Made by a program: the position numbers and the translations under genes. The notes below the pieces were generated by a model, which ran no database searches, was not told the DNA's origin, and saw only the letters and a list, made by a program, of their open reading frames with translations. A stretch of 64,000 bases of DNA. Origin: an uncultured Clostridia bacterium. Its GTDB lineage: Bacteria; Bacillota; Clostridia; Christensenellales; Borkfalkiaceae. Positions within the stretch are counted from its first letter, which is position 1. The number at the start of each line of letters is the position of its first letter. This document shows positions 37,525-48,357 of this stretch, one piece after another. The stretch spans positions 1 through 64,000 of the forward strand of contig CANROE010000003.1 of NCBI GenBank assembly GCA_947632195.1, in the 5' to 3' direction.

Positions 37525-37570
37525 CTGCCCCCTTTAAAGGGGGCGGCTCCCGTGTAGCGGGTGGTGGAGG
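37525..37570. repeat. Palindromic repeat, B/C-like, inverse orientation
   Basis: ctgccccctttaaagggggcggctcccgtgtagcgggtggtgg. Confidence 0.65.
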
Positions 37571-37587
37571 TTGAAGTATGTGCCCCC

Positions 37588-37634
37588 ACCTGTCTCGCTT
37601 TGCTCGCCACCCGCCCCCACAAGTGGGGGCAGGT
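37588..37634. repeat. Family C palindromic repeat (47 bp)
   Basis: acctgtctcgctttgctcgccacccgcccccacaagtgggggcaggt. Confidence 0.85.
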
Positions 37635-37727
37635 CATCATATTGTCCCCTCCCCCGCTTACGCGAGGGCGGGCAAGAAGAACCCCCTCCAACGGAGGGGG
37701 ATAAAATGAGGTTGAAATTTCCCGCTG

Positions 37728-38234
37728 TCAAATGAAATTCAGCGTAAAAAGCAAGTGCATCAGCGGGAAACAAACGATCAGGCTGAGATAAAAGCCGATC
37801 AACAGCCCCATGCCCAGTTCTGCACGGGGCCGCACAAAGATCGAGGGATAGTGATCTGTCTTTTTGAAAATTCCATTTTTCCTTGCGATGTTCAGAAAAT
37901 ATTGTCCCAAGAAAACTCCTCCGAGTCCCGTTATGACTAACATGAGCACTATGGGAAGAAATAAAAGAAATCCCGGCTGTTCGATCTCTTTCGGAAAGGA
38001 GCCAAGGAGGAAGGAGAGGATACTCACCGCCGCGCAGAGCACGACCGTAAGGGCGATCCTTCCCTCGAGCAGAAAAAACCTGTTTTCGAGATACCGTTCG
38101 AGCGGCTTCCCCTTTTTGTTCTTTGTGACATCAATCTTCCTGACCCAAACGGGAAAACACACCAATTCGATGACAAAAAGCGGAATGGCGACAAAGAAAA
38201 CGACGTACAGCAGCACGTCAAAGAAACGTTCCAT
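37728..38234 (-). CDS. Polytopic membrane protein of unknown function
   Basis: 168-aa ORF with about four TM segments. Confidence 0.65.
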   Translation of the reverse strand: MERFFDVLLYVVFFVAIPLFVIELVCFPVWVRKIDVTKNKKGKPLERYLENRFFLLEGRIALTVVLCAAVSILSFLLGSFPKEIEQPGFLLFLPIVLMLVITGLGGVFLGQYFLNIARKNGIFKKTDHYPSIFVRPRAELGMGLLIGFYLSLIVCFPLMHLLFTLNFI

Positions 38235-38260
38235 GAAACAATACTCCTTGCAACAATCCT

Positions 38261-39151
38261 TTAATCTTCAAGATAGAGGGCAAGCGTTTCGAGGGCGGTT
38301 TCAAGCTTTTCGAGGCGCGCGCCGTCCTCGGTGGAGGAGAGCGTTTCGTTTTCCTTTACGAGCCGCTGCGCCACCACAAATTTCCGCGACAAAAAGATGA
38401 TGGGGATAAGGTCCAAAAGGGCGAGCGCACCGAACGCGATGGTGAGATAGACGGGCGTATTTTCCCGCACATGCACGATCGCCGCCCCGCAGATACTCAT
38501 GGCAATGACAAAGGCGCAGAAGATGGCACCGAACACCAACAGCCGTAGGCGGTAGTAATTGCGGTTTGCAAGGAAGGCTCCCCTTCTCTCCCGCTGTGCG
38601 CCGCGCACCTTTTCGCGGAGGGGCGCCGCTTCCTCCTCGAATTCCTTCCGCTCCGTTTCCAGCGTTTCCCCAACCTTGGCACGCAAGAGAGCCTTTATTT
38701 CGGGGGCCTCTTCGGAAAACTCCTCGGCGTATTTGCGATCGTAGAGAGGCTCCGTGTCGGTGAAATCCCGCGTGCGGCAGATCCAGATCGCCTCCTTTGC
38801 CCGCATGCAATCGGGGTCGTAGACGAGCGCCTGCGAAAATAAGGGCTCCGCGTCCTCGTATTTTTGCTTTTTAAGCAGTTCCTCGCCCTCCGCAAGCAGT
38901 TTGTCCCGCTCGGCCGCCGCCTCTTCCGCCTCTTTTTTGCGGCGTTCAAGCTCCTTTTCGAGCTGCGAAGGGGCAAGCCCCACGAGATCTTCGTCTATCT
39001 CGCCGTCGGGCAAGATCAGCTCTCCCTCCGGCAGGTCGATCTCCACCTCGTCCTCTCCTGGTGCGAGCCCGTCGGTCGCGTCCTCGATGCCGCCTGCGGC
39101 ATTGCGCTTGACTTTGATCTTCCTCGGATCGTCCATGAGCCGTTCTTCCAT
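38261..39151 (-). CDS. Hypothetical protein with acidic/coiled-coil N-terminus, TPR-like segment and two TMs
   Basis: LLKKQKYEDAEPLFSQALVYDPDCMRAKEAIWICR; two hydrophobic helices near the C-terminus. Confidence 0.65.
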   Translation of the reverse strand: MEERLMDDPRKIKVKRNAAGGIEDATDGLAPGEDEVEIDLPEGELILPDGEIDEDLVGLAPSQLEKELERRKKEAEEAAAERDKLLAEGEELLKKQKYEDAEPLFSQALVYDPDCMRAKEAIWICRTRDFTDTEPLYDRKYAEEFSEEAPEIKALLRAKVGETLETERKEFEEEAAPLREKVRGAQRERRGAFLANRNYYRLRLLVFGAIFCAFVIAMSICGAAIVHVRENTPVYLTIAFGALALLDLIPIIFLSRKFVVAQRLVKENETLSSTEDGARLEKLETALETLALYLED

Positions 39152-39167
39152 ATTTTCACCTCGATAT

Positions 39168-40061
39168 TCATTCTAAGGAATAGAGGGAGCGCCCTCTCTC
39201 CTTTAATTTGCACGTCTTTAAGAGATAGGCGCGGCATTTGCCGCGATAGCGGCTCTTTGCCCAAAGACAGAGTTCCGCCGTCTCGAATACCGCAAATACG
39301 CCGCTGCCTGAGCCCGTCATGCTCGCCCCCCACGGGGAAAGAGAACGGAGTGCGGCAAGCGCCCGTTCCACCTCGGGGTTGAGTTCCCGCGCCGCAGGAT
39401 ACAAGTCGTTGTAAAAGAGTTTTGCCGCCCATTCCGCATTGCCTGCGCGGAGGCATTCGAGCGCGCGCTCCGTGTGCGGTCGCGATTTTGAATACCCGTC
39501 GCTCTTTTTGTAGCATTCGGCGGTGGAGACCCCCTCTTCGGGCACAAGCAAAAGCAAGTTGAGCGCGGGCGGCTCGCCGAGCGGCTCCACCTGCTCCCCC
39601 CTGCCCCTTATGCGGGCGAACCCGCCCGTAAGAAGATAGCCCGTATCGCTGCCGAGGCTATCCGCCATCGCTTTGAGCGCGTTTGCGTCCTCGATCCCAT
39701 ACAGCTTTGCCATCGCTTTGAGCGTCCCCGCCGCGTCTGCGGAAGAGCCGCCTAGCCCCGCGCCGACGGGAATGTTTTTATAGACAGTGATGTCTGCGCC
39801 GCAGGTGCCGAACGCCGCCACAAAAGCCTCGCCCGCCTTCTGTGCGTTGTTCTCTTCGGGAGGAATGCTCTCGCTCCCCATGCCGTGCATGGTGACTGAC
39901 ACGAGCCCGTCTTTCCGTTTTTTTGCAACAATGCGGTCGGCAAGGTCGACGGTGCAGACGAGGGAATCGAGCAGATGATAGCCCTCTTCCGTCCCCAAAA
40001 CGTCGAGCGTGAGATTGAGTTTTGCCTGCGCGTTCACTCTTGCCGTGTTCATCTTGTTCAT
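39168..40061 (-). CDS. ispE: 4-(cytidine 5'-diphospho)-2-C-methyl-D-erythritol kinase
   Basis: VNAQAKLNLTLDVLGTEEGYHLLDSLV; IPVGAGLGGSSADAAGTLKAM; WGASMTGSGSGVFAVF. Confidence 0.95.
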   Translation of the reverse strand: MNKMNTARVNAQAKLNLTLDVLGTEEGYHLLDSLVCTVDLADRIVAKKRKDGLVSVTMHGMGSESIPPEENNAQKAGEAFVAAFGTCGADITVYKNIPVGAGLGGSSADAAGTLKAMAKLYGIEDANALKAMADSLGSDTGYLLTGGFARIRGRGEQVEPLGEPPALNLLLLVPEEGVSTAECYKKSDGYSKSRPHTERALECLRAGNAEWAAKLFYNDLYPAARELNPEVERALAALRSLSPWGASMTGSGSGVFAVFETAELCLWAKSRYRGKCRAYLLKTCKLKERGRSLYSLE

Positions 40062-40116
40062 TTTACCACACCAATGCGAAAATAGCAAGAGGTTTTTTTG
40101 GAATTTGTATATGGTT

Positions 40117-40147
40117 GCGGGCGGCTTGACCGTGTCAAGCCGCCCGC
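40117..40147 (-). terminator. Hairpin terminator downstream of the lipoprotein gene
   Basis: gcgggcggcttgac cgt gtcaagccgcccgc. Confidence 0.7.
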
Positions 40148-40173
40148 TGAAATGACGGTATTCCCGCCGAAGT

Positions 40174-41589
40174 TTATTTGATCGTTCCGCTGCCGTTTTC
40201 GTCCCGATACTTACAACCTTTGAGATCAAACAGTTCGGGGGACTGCGCACAGGCCGCGTTCATTTTGAGGGCAAAATGCACTTTGGTCATGGGTGCGGCC
40301 GCCGTTTTCATTTCATCGCCGTTGCCGTCTTCGGGCGAGGTCCCGCCGTCCGGCTGTTGTTCGGTCTCCGACTTCGTCACGTTGCCCTCGGCAAGCGCGT
40401 CCAACGTGAGCCCCAACAACTTCTTGTCGTCGTCAAAAGAGAACATTACCGAAAGGTCCACGTCCTCGTCCGTCACATTCCCCTCGACCGAGACAAACCG
40501 CAGGAGCAGGGACACGGCTTTGTTTTCCAATTCCTCCGCAAACTCCTTCAACATCTCTTTTAATTGCAGCGTGGCAAGATCGACTTCCCCGCCGCTGATC
40601 AAAGACACGAGCTCCGCAAGCGGCACTTCCCCGAACGTCTTATACTTCGACCACGGTTCTCCCTCTCCCGCCGCAGCGGTATAGAAGTTCCCCGAGCGGA
40701 GAAGTCCGAGCAAATATTCTTTTGCGCTCTCCTTCCCGGGTTCGGGCAAAGCGGTCCGGATCCCTTCGGGCAGCAATTCAAAGAACTCCGCAAGCTCCGC
40801 CGCCGTAATGCCGCCGAGCAGGGTCGTCAAAGTGTCCTCTACGAACGTCTGGGAGAAAAATCCCGTAAGGGTCATCTGAACGGTCTCATCGATTGCCTCC
40901 GCGACAGCCTGCGCGCCCTCCAACAAACTTTCGGCTCCGCTCACAAGATCGAAAGAAAGCGAGTACCCGCCCTCCGTCTTGGTGACAACGCCGTCGATGA
41001 GCGAAACTGCGTTTTTGAGAAGTTTTACCGTCGCGGGCGCCGCCAAAATCGAGGAGATCCCCGTTTCCGTTTTGTCGAGCACAATGGGGTCTTTCGCCTT
41101 CAACTGTTGTTTGAGGGCGGAAAAGTCCACCGTCTCCCCTTCCGCCTCGCCGAGTGTATAATACACCCCGCCGCTGCGGAGAAATCCGAGCAGATAGAGG
41201 AGCCCGTCCCCGTCAATGGAAAGATAGGCGTCCCCCTCCGCGCTTTCGTCGAATTGCACAGCGCCTTCCAAAGAGACCTTCTGTGTATTCGTCGCTGTTG
41301 CCTCCGTGACGGAAAAATTCAGGCTGCCCGAGTAGGTGAGCCCGCTGAGTTCCGCTTTGGAAAGCGCGGAATAAATGGCGCCCGTCACGCCCTTGTCCGT
41401 GATGACAGTGCCCGGTTTGATGGTGGCATTGTCGTTTGTACTGCTGTTATTGTTACCGCTCCCGCCGTTTGCGCCGTTGTTCGTTCCGCCCGTATTGCCG
41501 CCGTTTTGCGGTTTACAGGCCGCAAGCCCGAACGTGGCAGAGAGGGCGAGAAAGCCCGACAGCGCAAGGGATAAAATTCTCTTTTTCAT
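40174..41589 (-). CDS. Large secreted lipoprotein of unknown function
   Basis: MKKRILSLALSGFLALSATFGLAACKPQNGGNTGG (lipobox LAAC); Gly/Asn linker. Confidence 0.85.
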   Translation of the reverse strand: MKKRILSLALSGFLALSATFGLAACKPQNGGNTGGTNNGANGGSGNNNSSTNDNATIKPGTVITDKGVTGAIYSALSKAELSGLTYSGSLNFSVTEATATNTQKVSLEGAVQFDESAEGDAYLSIDGDGLLYLLGFLRSGGVYYTLGEAEGETVDFSALKQQLKAKDPIVLDKTETGISSILAAPATVKLLKNAVSLIDGVVTKTEGGYSLSFDLVSGAESLLEGAQAVAEAIDETVQMTLTGFFSQTFVEDTLTTLLGGITAAELAEFFELLPEGIRTALPEPGKESAKEYLLGLLRSGNFYTAAAGEGEPWSKYKTFGEVPLAELVSLISGGEVDLATLQLKEMLKEFAEELENKAVSLLLRFVSVEGNVTDEDVDLSVMFSFDDDKKLLGLTLDALAEGNVTKSETEQQPDGGTSPEDGNGDEMKTAAAPMTKVHFALKMNAACAQSPELFDLKGCKYRDENGSGTIK

Positions 41590-41661
41590 GTTGTTCCTCC
41601 GCTTGCAGTATGCGGAAACGCGCGAAGGATATACATGGAGTTTTGCACCAAAGAAAAAGGA

Positions 41662-41698
41662 GGGGCGCCGTCCGCGCATTCTGCGCGGACGGCGCCCC
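41662..41698 (-). terminator. 16-bp stem terminator after the sipL-like gene
   Basis: ggggcgccgtccgcgc attct gcgcggacggcgcccc; minus strand continues TCCTTTTTC. Confidence 0.88.
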
Positions 41699-41707
41699 AT
41701 ACCCCTT

Positions 41708-43186
41708 TCAGAGGATATTTTTCTTCCGGTAAATGATGACCCGTTGCCCTTTTTTGATGGGGAACTCGATATCTGGATTGCTTGCGGAAACTTCCTCGGG
41801 CGGTTTTTTGAGGCTCTTGGCGAGCTCCCAGAGCCCGTCGCCCGCACGGGGGATATACACGCTCACCGCGCTGTCGGAAAGGGTGAGCGCTTCCCCCTCC
41901 TCGACGGACGCGACGGGATGAACGCTCCACTTCTTTCGGGGCGTAAGCACGATCTTCAAGGTCGCCTCCGCCTCCACTTCTCCCTCCTGCCGCTGCCGCG
42001 CGGACATGCCGCATGCCAACACGGAGACGGCGCATTCGCCCTCCGCCTGCACGGGCACGGAGAAGGGCAAACTGATCTCCACGCCGCGATGATTTCCGTC
42101 CGTGCCAAGCACAAGAAGCGTTGCCATGGCGACCCCTTCGAGCCGTTTTTCTTCCCCGTCTACGAGATTTGCCTCCGCGCGCTGCAACGTGACCGCCTGA
42201 AAGACGTCAGAAAAATCGACGGGGGAGGAGAGCGCCGCTTTGCCCGATACCCGCTCGGTGAGTTTGATCGCCTCTCCCACGCCCGCGCAGTCCGCGTCCG
42301 CATAGCCGAGTTTTACCGCATGGGTGAGCGAAAAGGCGTCCGCAACGCCGTCTATCTGCGTCTCTTCGTACACGCACCCCTCGGCAGAGAGCGTGAGTTC
42401 GGCGGCGATCTTGCACTTGCCCTGTTCCTCGTCGGCTTCGGCGTGCAGAACGATGTCGTTCACGCACACCCGTCCCTCGGCGTTTCTGCCCGCCTGCGCC
42501 GCTTCGCAGGGGATCTCCACACGGAAGGGCACGAGCCGCTCAAAAGAGACGATGGAATTTTCGCTTTTGAGCGCGAGGATCCCGAGATTGACCTCCCCTT
42601 CGAGAACGAGAGCGCCCGTCTCGCAGTGGACGTCGGAGAGATTCACCGTCTCCGCATGGAGCAGAACGTCGCCGATGAAGTCGGTTTCAAACTCGTCGTC
42701 CGCCTCCGCCGCGCCCCCGCACAGGTGCGCCGTGAGGACGGGAAAACTCTCCCGTTTGCACACAAGTTCGCCGTCGGTGAGATATTCGAGGGTCTTTTCC
42801 CCATAGAGGCTTATGTCCGCGCCGAGCAGGGCTGTGAGATACACGCTCGCTCCCTCGCGGCGGACGGAGACGTTTTCCGTCTGCAACCCGACGCGCGGCG
42901 TATAGGCGGGACAACAGATCTCCGAAACCGCTTTCGCCGAAAATTCTACTCCCTTTTCCGCGCGGCAAACCTTTTTTTCGCCGCTCTCATACACAATGGA
43001 AAAATGCACCCGTCCCGTATAATGCACTTCGCCGTTGCCCGCCTCCACGCTCAAAAGCGTAACGCTTGCATGCGCGGAGAGCACCGTTTCCACTTCGCCG
43101 CCGAAGCGGCATTCCACGGCGGTTTGCCCGCTTGCCTCGCCGAGTTTTCCATAGCCGCGAAAAGTTTCCGTCTGCGTTCCGATCAT
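41708..43186 (-). CDS. SPOCS (DUF3794) plus LysM protein, SipL-like
   Basis: Repeated SPOCS-like segments; C-terminal AVSVYIPRAGDGLWELAKSLKKPPEEVSASNPDIEFPIKKGQRVIIYR (LysM). Confidence 0.85.
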   Translation of the reverse strand: MIGTQTETFRGYGKLGEASGQTAVECRFGGEVETVLSAHASVTLLSVEAGNGEVHYTGRVHFSIVYESGEKKVCRAEKGVEFSAKAVSEICCPAYTPRVGLQTENVSVRREGASVYLTALLGADISLYGEKTLEYLTDGELVCKRESFPVLTAHLCGGAAEADDEFETDFIGDVLLHAETVNLSDVHCETGALVLEGEVNLGILALKSENSIVSFERLVPFRVEIPCEAAQAGRNAEGRVCVNDIVLHAEADEEQGKCKIAAELTLSAEGCVYEETQIDGVADAFSLTHAVKLGYADADCAGVGEAIKLTERVSGKAALSSPVDFSDVFQAVTLQRAEANLVDGEEKRLEGVAMATLLVLGTDGNHRGVEISLPFSVPVQAEGECAVSVLACGMSARQRQEGEVEAEATLKIVLTPRKKWSVHPVASVEEGEALTLSDSAVSVYIPRAGDGLWELAKSLKKPPEEVSASNPDIEFPIKKGQRVIIYRKKNIL

Positions 43187-43305
43187 ATTTTTTACTCCCG
43201 ATTTTGGTTTCCCTCTATGTTATGCGGCGGCAAAATGCAATATGACGGACGGGGAAAATTTCCCGCCGAAGTATAAAACGGCGGTTCTTCGTCCAAAATT
43301 TGTCC

Positions 43306-43560
43306 ATGATCAAGCGGCATAATGACCTTCAAACCATCAAAAAGACGATCGCCGATTACTTCCGCACCCAGGTGGACGTGACCGTCAATTTGGGCAGGAA
43401 CAAGATCCTCAAATATTGCGGCGAACTTTCGGGGGTGTACCCCGCCCTCTTTACCGTGCGCCCCAACGACAAAAACTTTTTGGGCAAAACTTCCTATTCC
43501 TATGCGGAAGTCCTGTGCGGCAGCGTCAAAGTAAAACCCGCAAAAAATGCGGCGAAATAG
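43306..43560 (+). CDS. veg: Veg family protein
   Basis: MIKRHNDLQTIKKTIADYFRTQVDVTVNLGRNKILKYCGELSGVYPALFTVRP. Confidence 0.88.
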   Translation: MIKRHNDLQTIKKTIADYFRTQVDVTVNLGRNKILKYCGELSGVYPALFTVRPNDKNFLGKTSYSYAEVLCGSVKVKPAKNAAK

Positions 43561-43584
43561 TTCCGCAAATGTTACCGCTATACG

Positions 43585-43628
43585 GCGGCCGCGCGCCCTT
43601 CCGGTGAAACGGAAGGGCGCGCGGCCGC
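43585..43628 (+). terminator. 18-bp stem terminator-like hairpin after veg
   Basis: gcggccgcgcgcccttcc ggtgaaac ggaagggcgcgcggccgc tttcg. Confidence 0.8.
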
Positions 43629-43710
43629 TTTCGCATTTCCCCTGAAAAAACGCTTGCGTTCTTTTTCCGATTGTGCTAAAATTTTGCAGGTTTTGTAAAG
43701 AAGGTATTTT

Positions 43711-45006
43711 ATGACCGCCGTGCTCATCTGCGCCGCGACCTGCATCCTCATGATCGCAAGTGTGCTCTTCTTCCCCAAACTCAAACTCGGGAAGATCAAA
43801 ATTTCCACCTATTGGCTTGTCACCCTCCTCGGGGCGGGCATCCTTCTCCTTGCAGGACAAGCGGACGTTGCCGCCGTGGGAAAGGCGCTCGTTGCGGACA
43901 CCGCCATCAACCCTTTGAAAATTCTCGTCCTCTTCCTCTCCATGACGGTGCTCTCGGTGTTCCTCGACGAGCTCGGACTCTTCCGCTTTTTGGCGAACGT
44001 TGCGATAAAACACGCGCGCGGCGGACAAAAACAGCTGTTCTTCATCTTATATTTCCTCGTCTCCGCCCTCACCGTGTTCACCTCGAACGACATCATCATT
44101 CTCTCGTTCACCCCCTTCATCTGCTACTTTTGCAAGAGCGAAAACATCGACCCCATGCCCTACCTCGCGGCGGAATTTGTCGCCGCCAATACATGGAGCA
44201 TGGCGCTCATCATCGGCAACCCCACCAATATCTACCTCGCCACCGCCTACGGGATCGACTTCCTCTCTTACCTGAAAGTGAGCATCGTTCCCACCCTGTT
44301 TGCGGGAACGGTCGCCCTTTTGTGCCTCTATCTGCTCTTCCGCAAAAAGCTCTCCGCGCCCCTCAAAAGCGAACCGCAGGAGATCGTCTTGCACGATAAG
44401 CCCCTTCTGTGGGTGGGGATCGTCCATCTCGCCGCCTGCACCGTCCTGCTTGCGATCGGCTCTTACATCGGGCTTGAAATGTGGCTCGTCTCCCTCTGCG
44501 CCGTGGGAAGTTTGTTTTTGTTCGCGCTCATCTTTGCGCTCGTGCGCAAGGAAAAGCCCACCGAACTTTTTCACTGCCTGAAACGTGCGCCCTATGCGCT
44601 CGTCCCATTCGTGCTCTCGATGTTCGTGATGATCGTGGTGCTCGAACAAAAAGGGGTGACCGCCTTGATCGGAAATTTCCTCGGCAGCGGCGCCGAGATC
44701 TGGAAGTACGGGCCACTGTCCTTCCTTGCGGCGAACGTCATCAACAACATTCCCATGAGCGTGCTGTTTTCCTCGGTGATCGCCGAGGCGAGCGGAGGTT
44801 TAGGCGCGATGTTCGCGACCGTGATCGGCTCCAACTTAGGCGCCTTTCTCACTCCCATCGGCGCGCTCGCAGGCATTATGTGGAGCGGCATTTTGGGAGA
44901 ACACGGGCTCAAATTCGGCTATCTCGACTTTCTTAAAATGGGCGTTTTGGTCGCGGTGCCCTCCCTCTTTGCGGCGCTCGGCGGCTTGGCGCTCATGTTG
45001 ATATAG
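43711..45006 (+). CDS. ArsB/CitM-type anion transporter (IT superfamily)
   Basis: DELGLFRFLANVAIKHARGGQKQLFFILYFLVSALTVFTSNDIIILSFTPFICYF; GSNLGAFLTPIGALAGIMW. Confidence 0.9.
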   Translation: MTAVLICAATCILMIASVLFFPKLKLGKIKISTYWLVTLLGAGILLLAGQADVAAVGKALVADTAINPLKILVLFLSMTVLSVFLDELGLFRFLANVAIKHARGGQKQLFFILYFLVSALTVFTSNDIIILSFTPFICYFCKSENIDPMPYLAAEFVAANTWSMALIIGNPTNIYLATAYGIDFLSYLKVSIVPTLFAGTVALLCLYLLFRKKLSAPLKSEPQEIVLHDKPLLWVGIVHLAACTVLLAIGSYIGLEMWLVSLCAVGSLFLFALIFALVRKEKPTELFHCLKRAPYALVPFVLSMFVMIVVLEQKGVTALIGNFLGSGAEIWKYGPLSFLAANVINNIPMSVLFSSVIAEASGGLGAMFATVIGSNLGAFLTPIGALAGIMWSGILGEHGLKFGYLDFLKMGVLVAVPSLFAALGGLALMLI

Positions 45007-45020
45007 TGTTATAATCATAC

Positions 45021-45064
45021 AGCGGCGCGGCGGACTGAAAAGCCCGCCGCGCCGCTTATTTTTT
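45021..45064. terminator. Bidirectional terminator between convergent genes
   Basis: agcggcgcggcggactgaaaagcccgccgcgccgcttattttttac. Confidence 0.9.
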
Positions 45065-45095
45065 ACTCTTTTTGCAATACGTTTTGCGTTTTATG

Positions 45096-47651
45096 TTATT
45101 CTTCGCTCTCGTCCGTCTCCTCGACGGGCACGTCCGCCGCCGTCTCTTCTGGGACTTCGACTTCCGCTTCGTCGTCGCGGTCGGTGATGGCGACCGTCGC
45201 GACCGTGCCGCCGCGCAGGCTCATGAGCCGCACGCCGCGCGTGTTCCGCCCGATCCGCGAGATCGCGTCGCCGTGCATACGGATGACGATCCCCTGCGAG
45301 GACACCATCATCACGTCGAGGTCGTCCCGCACGAGTTTCATGTTGACGAGAAGTCCCGTCTTTTCGTTGAATACGCCCGCCTTCACGCCCTTGCCCGCAC
45401 GGGTCTGCATGCGGTAGTCGGCAGGGTCGGTGCGTTTGCCGTAGCCGTTTTCGGAGACGGTGAGGATATCGAACCCTTCCTTCAAAACGAGCATATCCAC
45501 GACCGCGTCGTCCTTGGAAAGGTTGATGGCGCGCACGCCCATGGTGTCTCTGCCCATCGGGCGGACGTCCTCCTCGGAGAAACGGATGCACTTGCCCGAA
45601 CGGGACGCCACGATGATCTCGTCCGTGCCGCTTGCGAACTGCACCGAGATGAGCTCGTCGTCCTCGTTGATCTTGATCGCGATCTTGCCGCTTCGCATAA
45701 TGCGGTCGAATTCGCTCGTCGCCGTCTTTTTGATGAGGCCGTTTTTCGTCGCCATCACAAGATAGCCCGTGCCGTTTTCGTAGACGGGAAGGATCGCGGC
45801 GATCTTTTCGCCCGCGTTGAGCTGGACGATGTTGACGATCGCCCGCCCGCGCGCCTGCTTGTTCGCCTCGGGAATCTCGTACCCTTTAATAGAATACACC
45901 TTGCCGAGGTTAGAGAAGAGCAGAATGGGGATATGGGTGGAACAGACGAACATCTGCTCCACAAAGTCGTCCTCTTTGGGCTTGTGCCCCGTGACGCCCA
46001 CGCCGCCCCTGTTCTGCGCGCGGTATTCGGCGACGGGGAAACGCTTGATATAGCCGCCGTGGGTCATGGAGATGACGACGTCCTCCTCGTCGATGAGGTC
46101 CTCGTCGTCGATCTCGCCGTAGTCGACGGAAACTTCCGTCCTCCTCTCGGAGGGGTATTTTGCCTTGATCGTTTCGAGGTCGTCGCGGATGATCTTCATC
46201 ACCCGCCACTCGTTGGCGAGAATGTCTTTGAGGTCCTCGATGGCCGCACGAAGGGAGGCGAGCTCCTCTCTGAGCTTTTCCACTTCGAGCGCGGTGAGCC
46301 GTTGGAGACGCATTTCGAGAATGGCGTTCGCCTGCTTTTCGCTGAGCTCGAACGCTGCGGTGAGCTTTTCCGTCGCGTCGTTTTTATCGCGCGATTCCTT
46401 GATGATACGGATGACTTCGTCGATGTTGGCAAGCGCGATGACGAGCCCCTCCACGATGTGGGCGCGCTCCTCCGTCTTTTGAAGGTCGTATTTCGTCCTG
46501 CGGCGGATGACCTCTTTCTGGTGTTCGAGATAATAGGTGAGAATTTCGCGCAGGTTCAGAACTTTGGGCTCGGTGCCGTTTTCGACGAGCGCAAGCAGAA
46601 TGATGCCGTCCGACGTCTGCAAGTTGGTGTGCTTGTAGAGGGTGTTGAGAACGACCTGCGCGTTGGCGTCCTTCTTGCACTCGATGACGATACGAAGGCC
46701 CTCTCTGCCGCTCTCGTCGCGGATATCCGAAATGCCCTCAATGCGCTTATCCTTCACCATGTCGGCGATCTGCACGATGAGCTGGGCTTTATTCACCTGA
46801 TATGGAATTTCCGTGACGATGATACGGGAGCGGACGTTCGCGCCCGTGCCGTGTTCCTCGATCTCGCACTTGGAGCGGATGATGATATTGCCTTGACCCG
46901 TTCTGTAAGCCTTGCGAATACCCCCTCTGCCCATGATGACGCCGCCCGTCGGGAAATCGGGCGCGGGGATGTACTGCATGAGCTCCTCGACCGAAATTTC
47001 GGGGTTGTCGATCATGGCGATCGTGCCGTCGATGACCTCGGCAAGGTTGTGCGGGGGGATGTTCGTCGCCATGCCGACTGCGATCCCGTCCGACCCGTTG
47101 ACGAGCAGGTTGGGAAAACGGGAGGTGAGCACGGCGGGCTCCATTTCGATGCCGTCGAAGTTGGGAAAGAAGTCCACCGTCTCCTTGTCGAGATCGCGGA
47201 GCATTTCGGCGGCGAGCTTGGTGAGTCTCGCCTCGGTATAACGCATGGCGGCGGGCGGGTCTCCGTCCACCGAGCCGAAGTTGCCGTGACCGTCCACGAG
47301 CGGGAAGTTGATAGTGAAGTCCTGCGCAAGGCGGACGAGGGCGTCGTACACCGACGAATCGCCGTGCGGGTGGAATTTACCCATGACGTCGCCGACGATA
47401 CGCGCGCACTTGCGGTACGCCTTGTCGTTATACAGCCCCATCTCGTGCATTGCATAGAGAATGCGGCGGTGGACGGGTTTTAAGCCGTCGCGCACGTCGG
47501 GAATGGCGCGGGACTTGTTGACCGCCATCGCATAGGCGATGAAGGAACGTTTGAGCTCGTCGTTTACCTCTACGTCGAGGATCTTTGTCATTTCGAGCGT
47601 CTTTTTGAACTCTTCGGTAAGTTCGGGACTTGTTTCACGTTTATTAGCCAT
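45096..47651 (-). CDS. gyrA: DNA gyrase subunit A
   Basis: [66 protein letters not shown]. Confidence 0.98.
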   Translation of the reverse strand: MANKRETSPELTEEFKKTLEMTKILDVEVNDELKRSFIAYAMAVNKSRAIPDVRDGLKPVHRRILYAMHEMGLYNDKAYRKCARIVGDVMGKFHPHGDSSVYDALVRLAQDFTINFPLVDGHGNFGSVDGDPPAAMRYTEARLTKLAAEMLRDLDKETVDFFPNFDGIEMEPAVLTSRFPNLLVNGSDGIAVGMATNIPPHNLAEVIDGTIAMIDNPEISVEELMQYIPAPDFPTGGVIMGRGGIRKAYRTGQGNIIIRSKCEIEEHGTGANVRSRIIVTEIPYQVNKAQLIVQIADMVKDKRIEGISDIRDESGREGLRIVIECKKDANAQVVLNTLYKHTNLQTSDGIILLALVENGTEPKVLNLREILTYYLEHQKEVIRRRTKYDLQKTEERAHIVEGLVIALANIDEVIRIIKESRDKNDATEKLTAAFELSEKQANAILEMRLQRLTALEVEKLREELASLRAAIEDLKDILANEWRVMKIIRDDLETIKAKYPSERRTEVSVDYGEIDDEDLIDEEDVVISMTHGGYIKRFPVAEYRAQNRGGVGVTGHKPKEDDFVEQMFVCSTHIPILLFSNLGKVYSIKGYEIPEANKQARGRAIVNIVQLNAGEKIAAILPVYENGTGYLVMATKNGLIKKTATSEFDRIMRSGKIAIKINEDDELISVQFASGTDEIIVASRSGKCIRFSEEDVRPMGRDTMGVRAINLSKDDAVVDMLVLKEGFDILTVSENGYGKRTDPADYRMQTRAGKGVKAGVFNEKTGLLVNMKLVRDDLDVMMVSSQGIVIRMHGDAISRIGRNTRGVRLMSLRGGTVATVAITDRDDEAEVEVPEETAADVPVEETDESEE

Positions 47652-47751
47652 AGATCAATTCCTTAATTGTTGTATGTCGAAAGTTTTTTTACCCCAACCG
47701 TCATGGTTTCGCCATGCCACCCTTCCCCAACGTGTTGGGGTAGGGTCATAT

Positions 47752-47847
47752 TGTCATTTCGAGTGGAGCGTAGCGGAATCGAGAAATCTCAACATTATTA
47801 TAATGCAGTAGAGATTTCTCCACGCGCTTCGCTTGGTCGAAATGACA
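47752..47847. repeat. Head-to-head pair of family A repeats
   Basis: tgtcatttcga...gagaaatctc-aacattattataatgcagta-gagatttctc...tcgaaatgaca. Confidence 0.85.
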
Positions 47848-47873
47848 GTTTGGAAAGGGCGTTTTGTTTCTCT

Positions 47874-47931
47874 TGGCTGCCCCTTTGAGGGGGAGCTGTC
47901 GAGGCGCCAGCCGAGACTGAGGGGGTGTTTA
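47874..47931 (-). repeat. Family B repeat abutting the DUF559 stop codon
   Basis: Minus strand TAAACACCCCCTCAGTCTCGGCTGGCGCCTCGACAGCTCCCCCTCAAAGGGGCAGCC. Confidence 0.8.
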
Positions 47932-48282
47932 TTCTAAATTTAAGTAATACAGTATAGTATTTTTTACTTTCTCGAAATCTTTGGAGAGCTCGTAATTCGA
48001 GAACCGAACTACGGTGATTCCGTTCTTCCGAAAAAATTCCGTCCGCTCGTGATCGTAACGTTCCTGCTTTTCCTCGAAATGCTGCGAGCCGTCCAATTCA
48101 AGAACAAGTTTCTTTTCGGGGCAATAGAAATCTGCGATATAACGGCCGATCACCTTTTGCCTGACAAATTTACAGGGTAAATATTTGAGAAAGGTGTACC
48201 ACAGTTTTCTCTCTTCCTTGGTCATTGCTTTGCGCAAGGCTTTCGCATTTTTTATGAGTTCGGGATTGTATAACTCATTCAT
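47929..48282 (-). CDS. DUF559 endonuclease domain protein (Vsr-like PD-(D/E)XK)
   Basis: MNELYNPELIKNAKALRKAMTKEERKLWYTFLKYLPCKFVRQKVIGRYIADFYCPEKKLVLELDGSQHFEEKQERYDHERTEFFRKNGITVVRFSNYEL. Confidence 0.93.
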   Translation of the reverse strand: MNELYNPELIKNAKALRKAMTKEERKLWYTFLKYLPCKFVRQKVIGRYIADFYCPEKKLVLELDGSQHFEEKQERYDHERTEFFRKNGITVVRFSNYELSKDFEKVKNTILYYLNLE

Positions 48283-48301
48283 GACGACACCTTTTATGAC
48301 A

Positions 48302-48357
48302 CCCCTTCCGTCGCTCACTTCGTTCGCGCCACCCACCCCTCAATGGGTGGGCAAGGG
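48302..48357. repeat. Family D repeat upstream of the DUF559 gene
   Basis: ccccttccgtcgctcacttcgttcgcgccacccacccctcaatgggtgggcaaggg. Confidence 0.75.

Noticed and set aside
41375-43276. 633-aa + strand ORF
   Set aside because: Antisense to the SPOCS/LysM gene and the lipoprotein N-terminus; no supporting motifs.
45072-47483. 803-aa + strand ORF
   Set aside because: Antisense to gyrA; His/Asp/Val-rich shadow frame caused by GC skew at codon positions.
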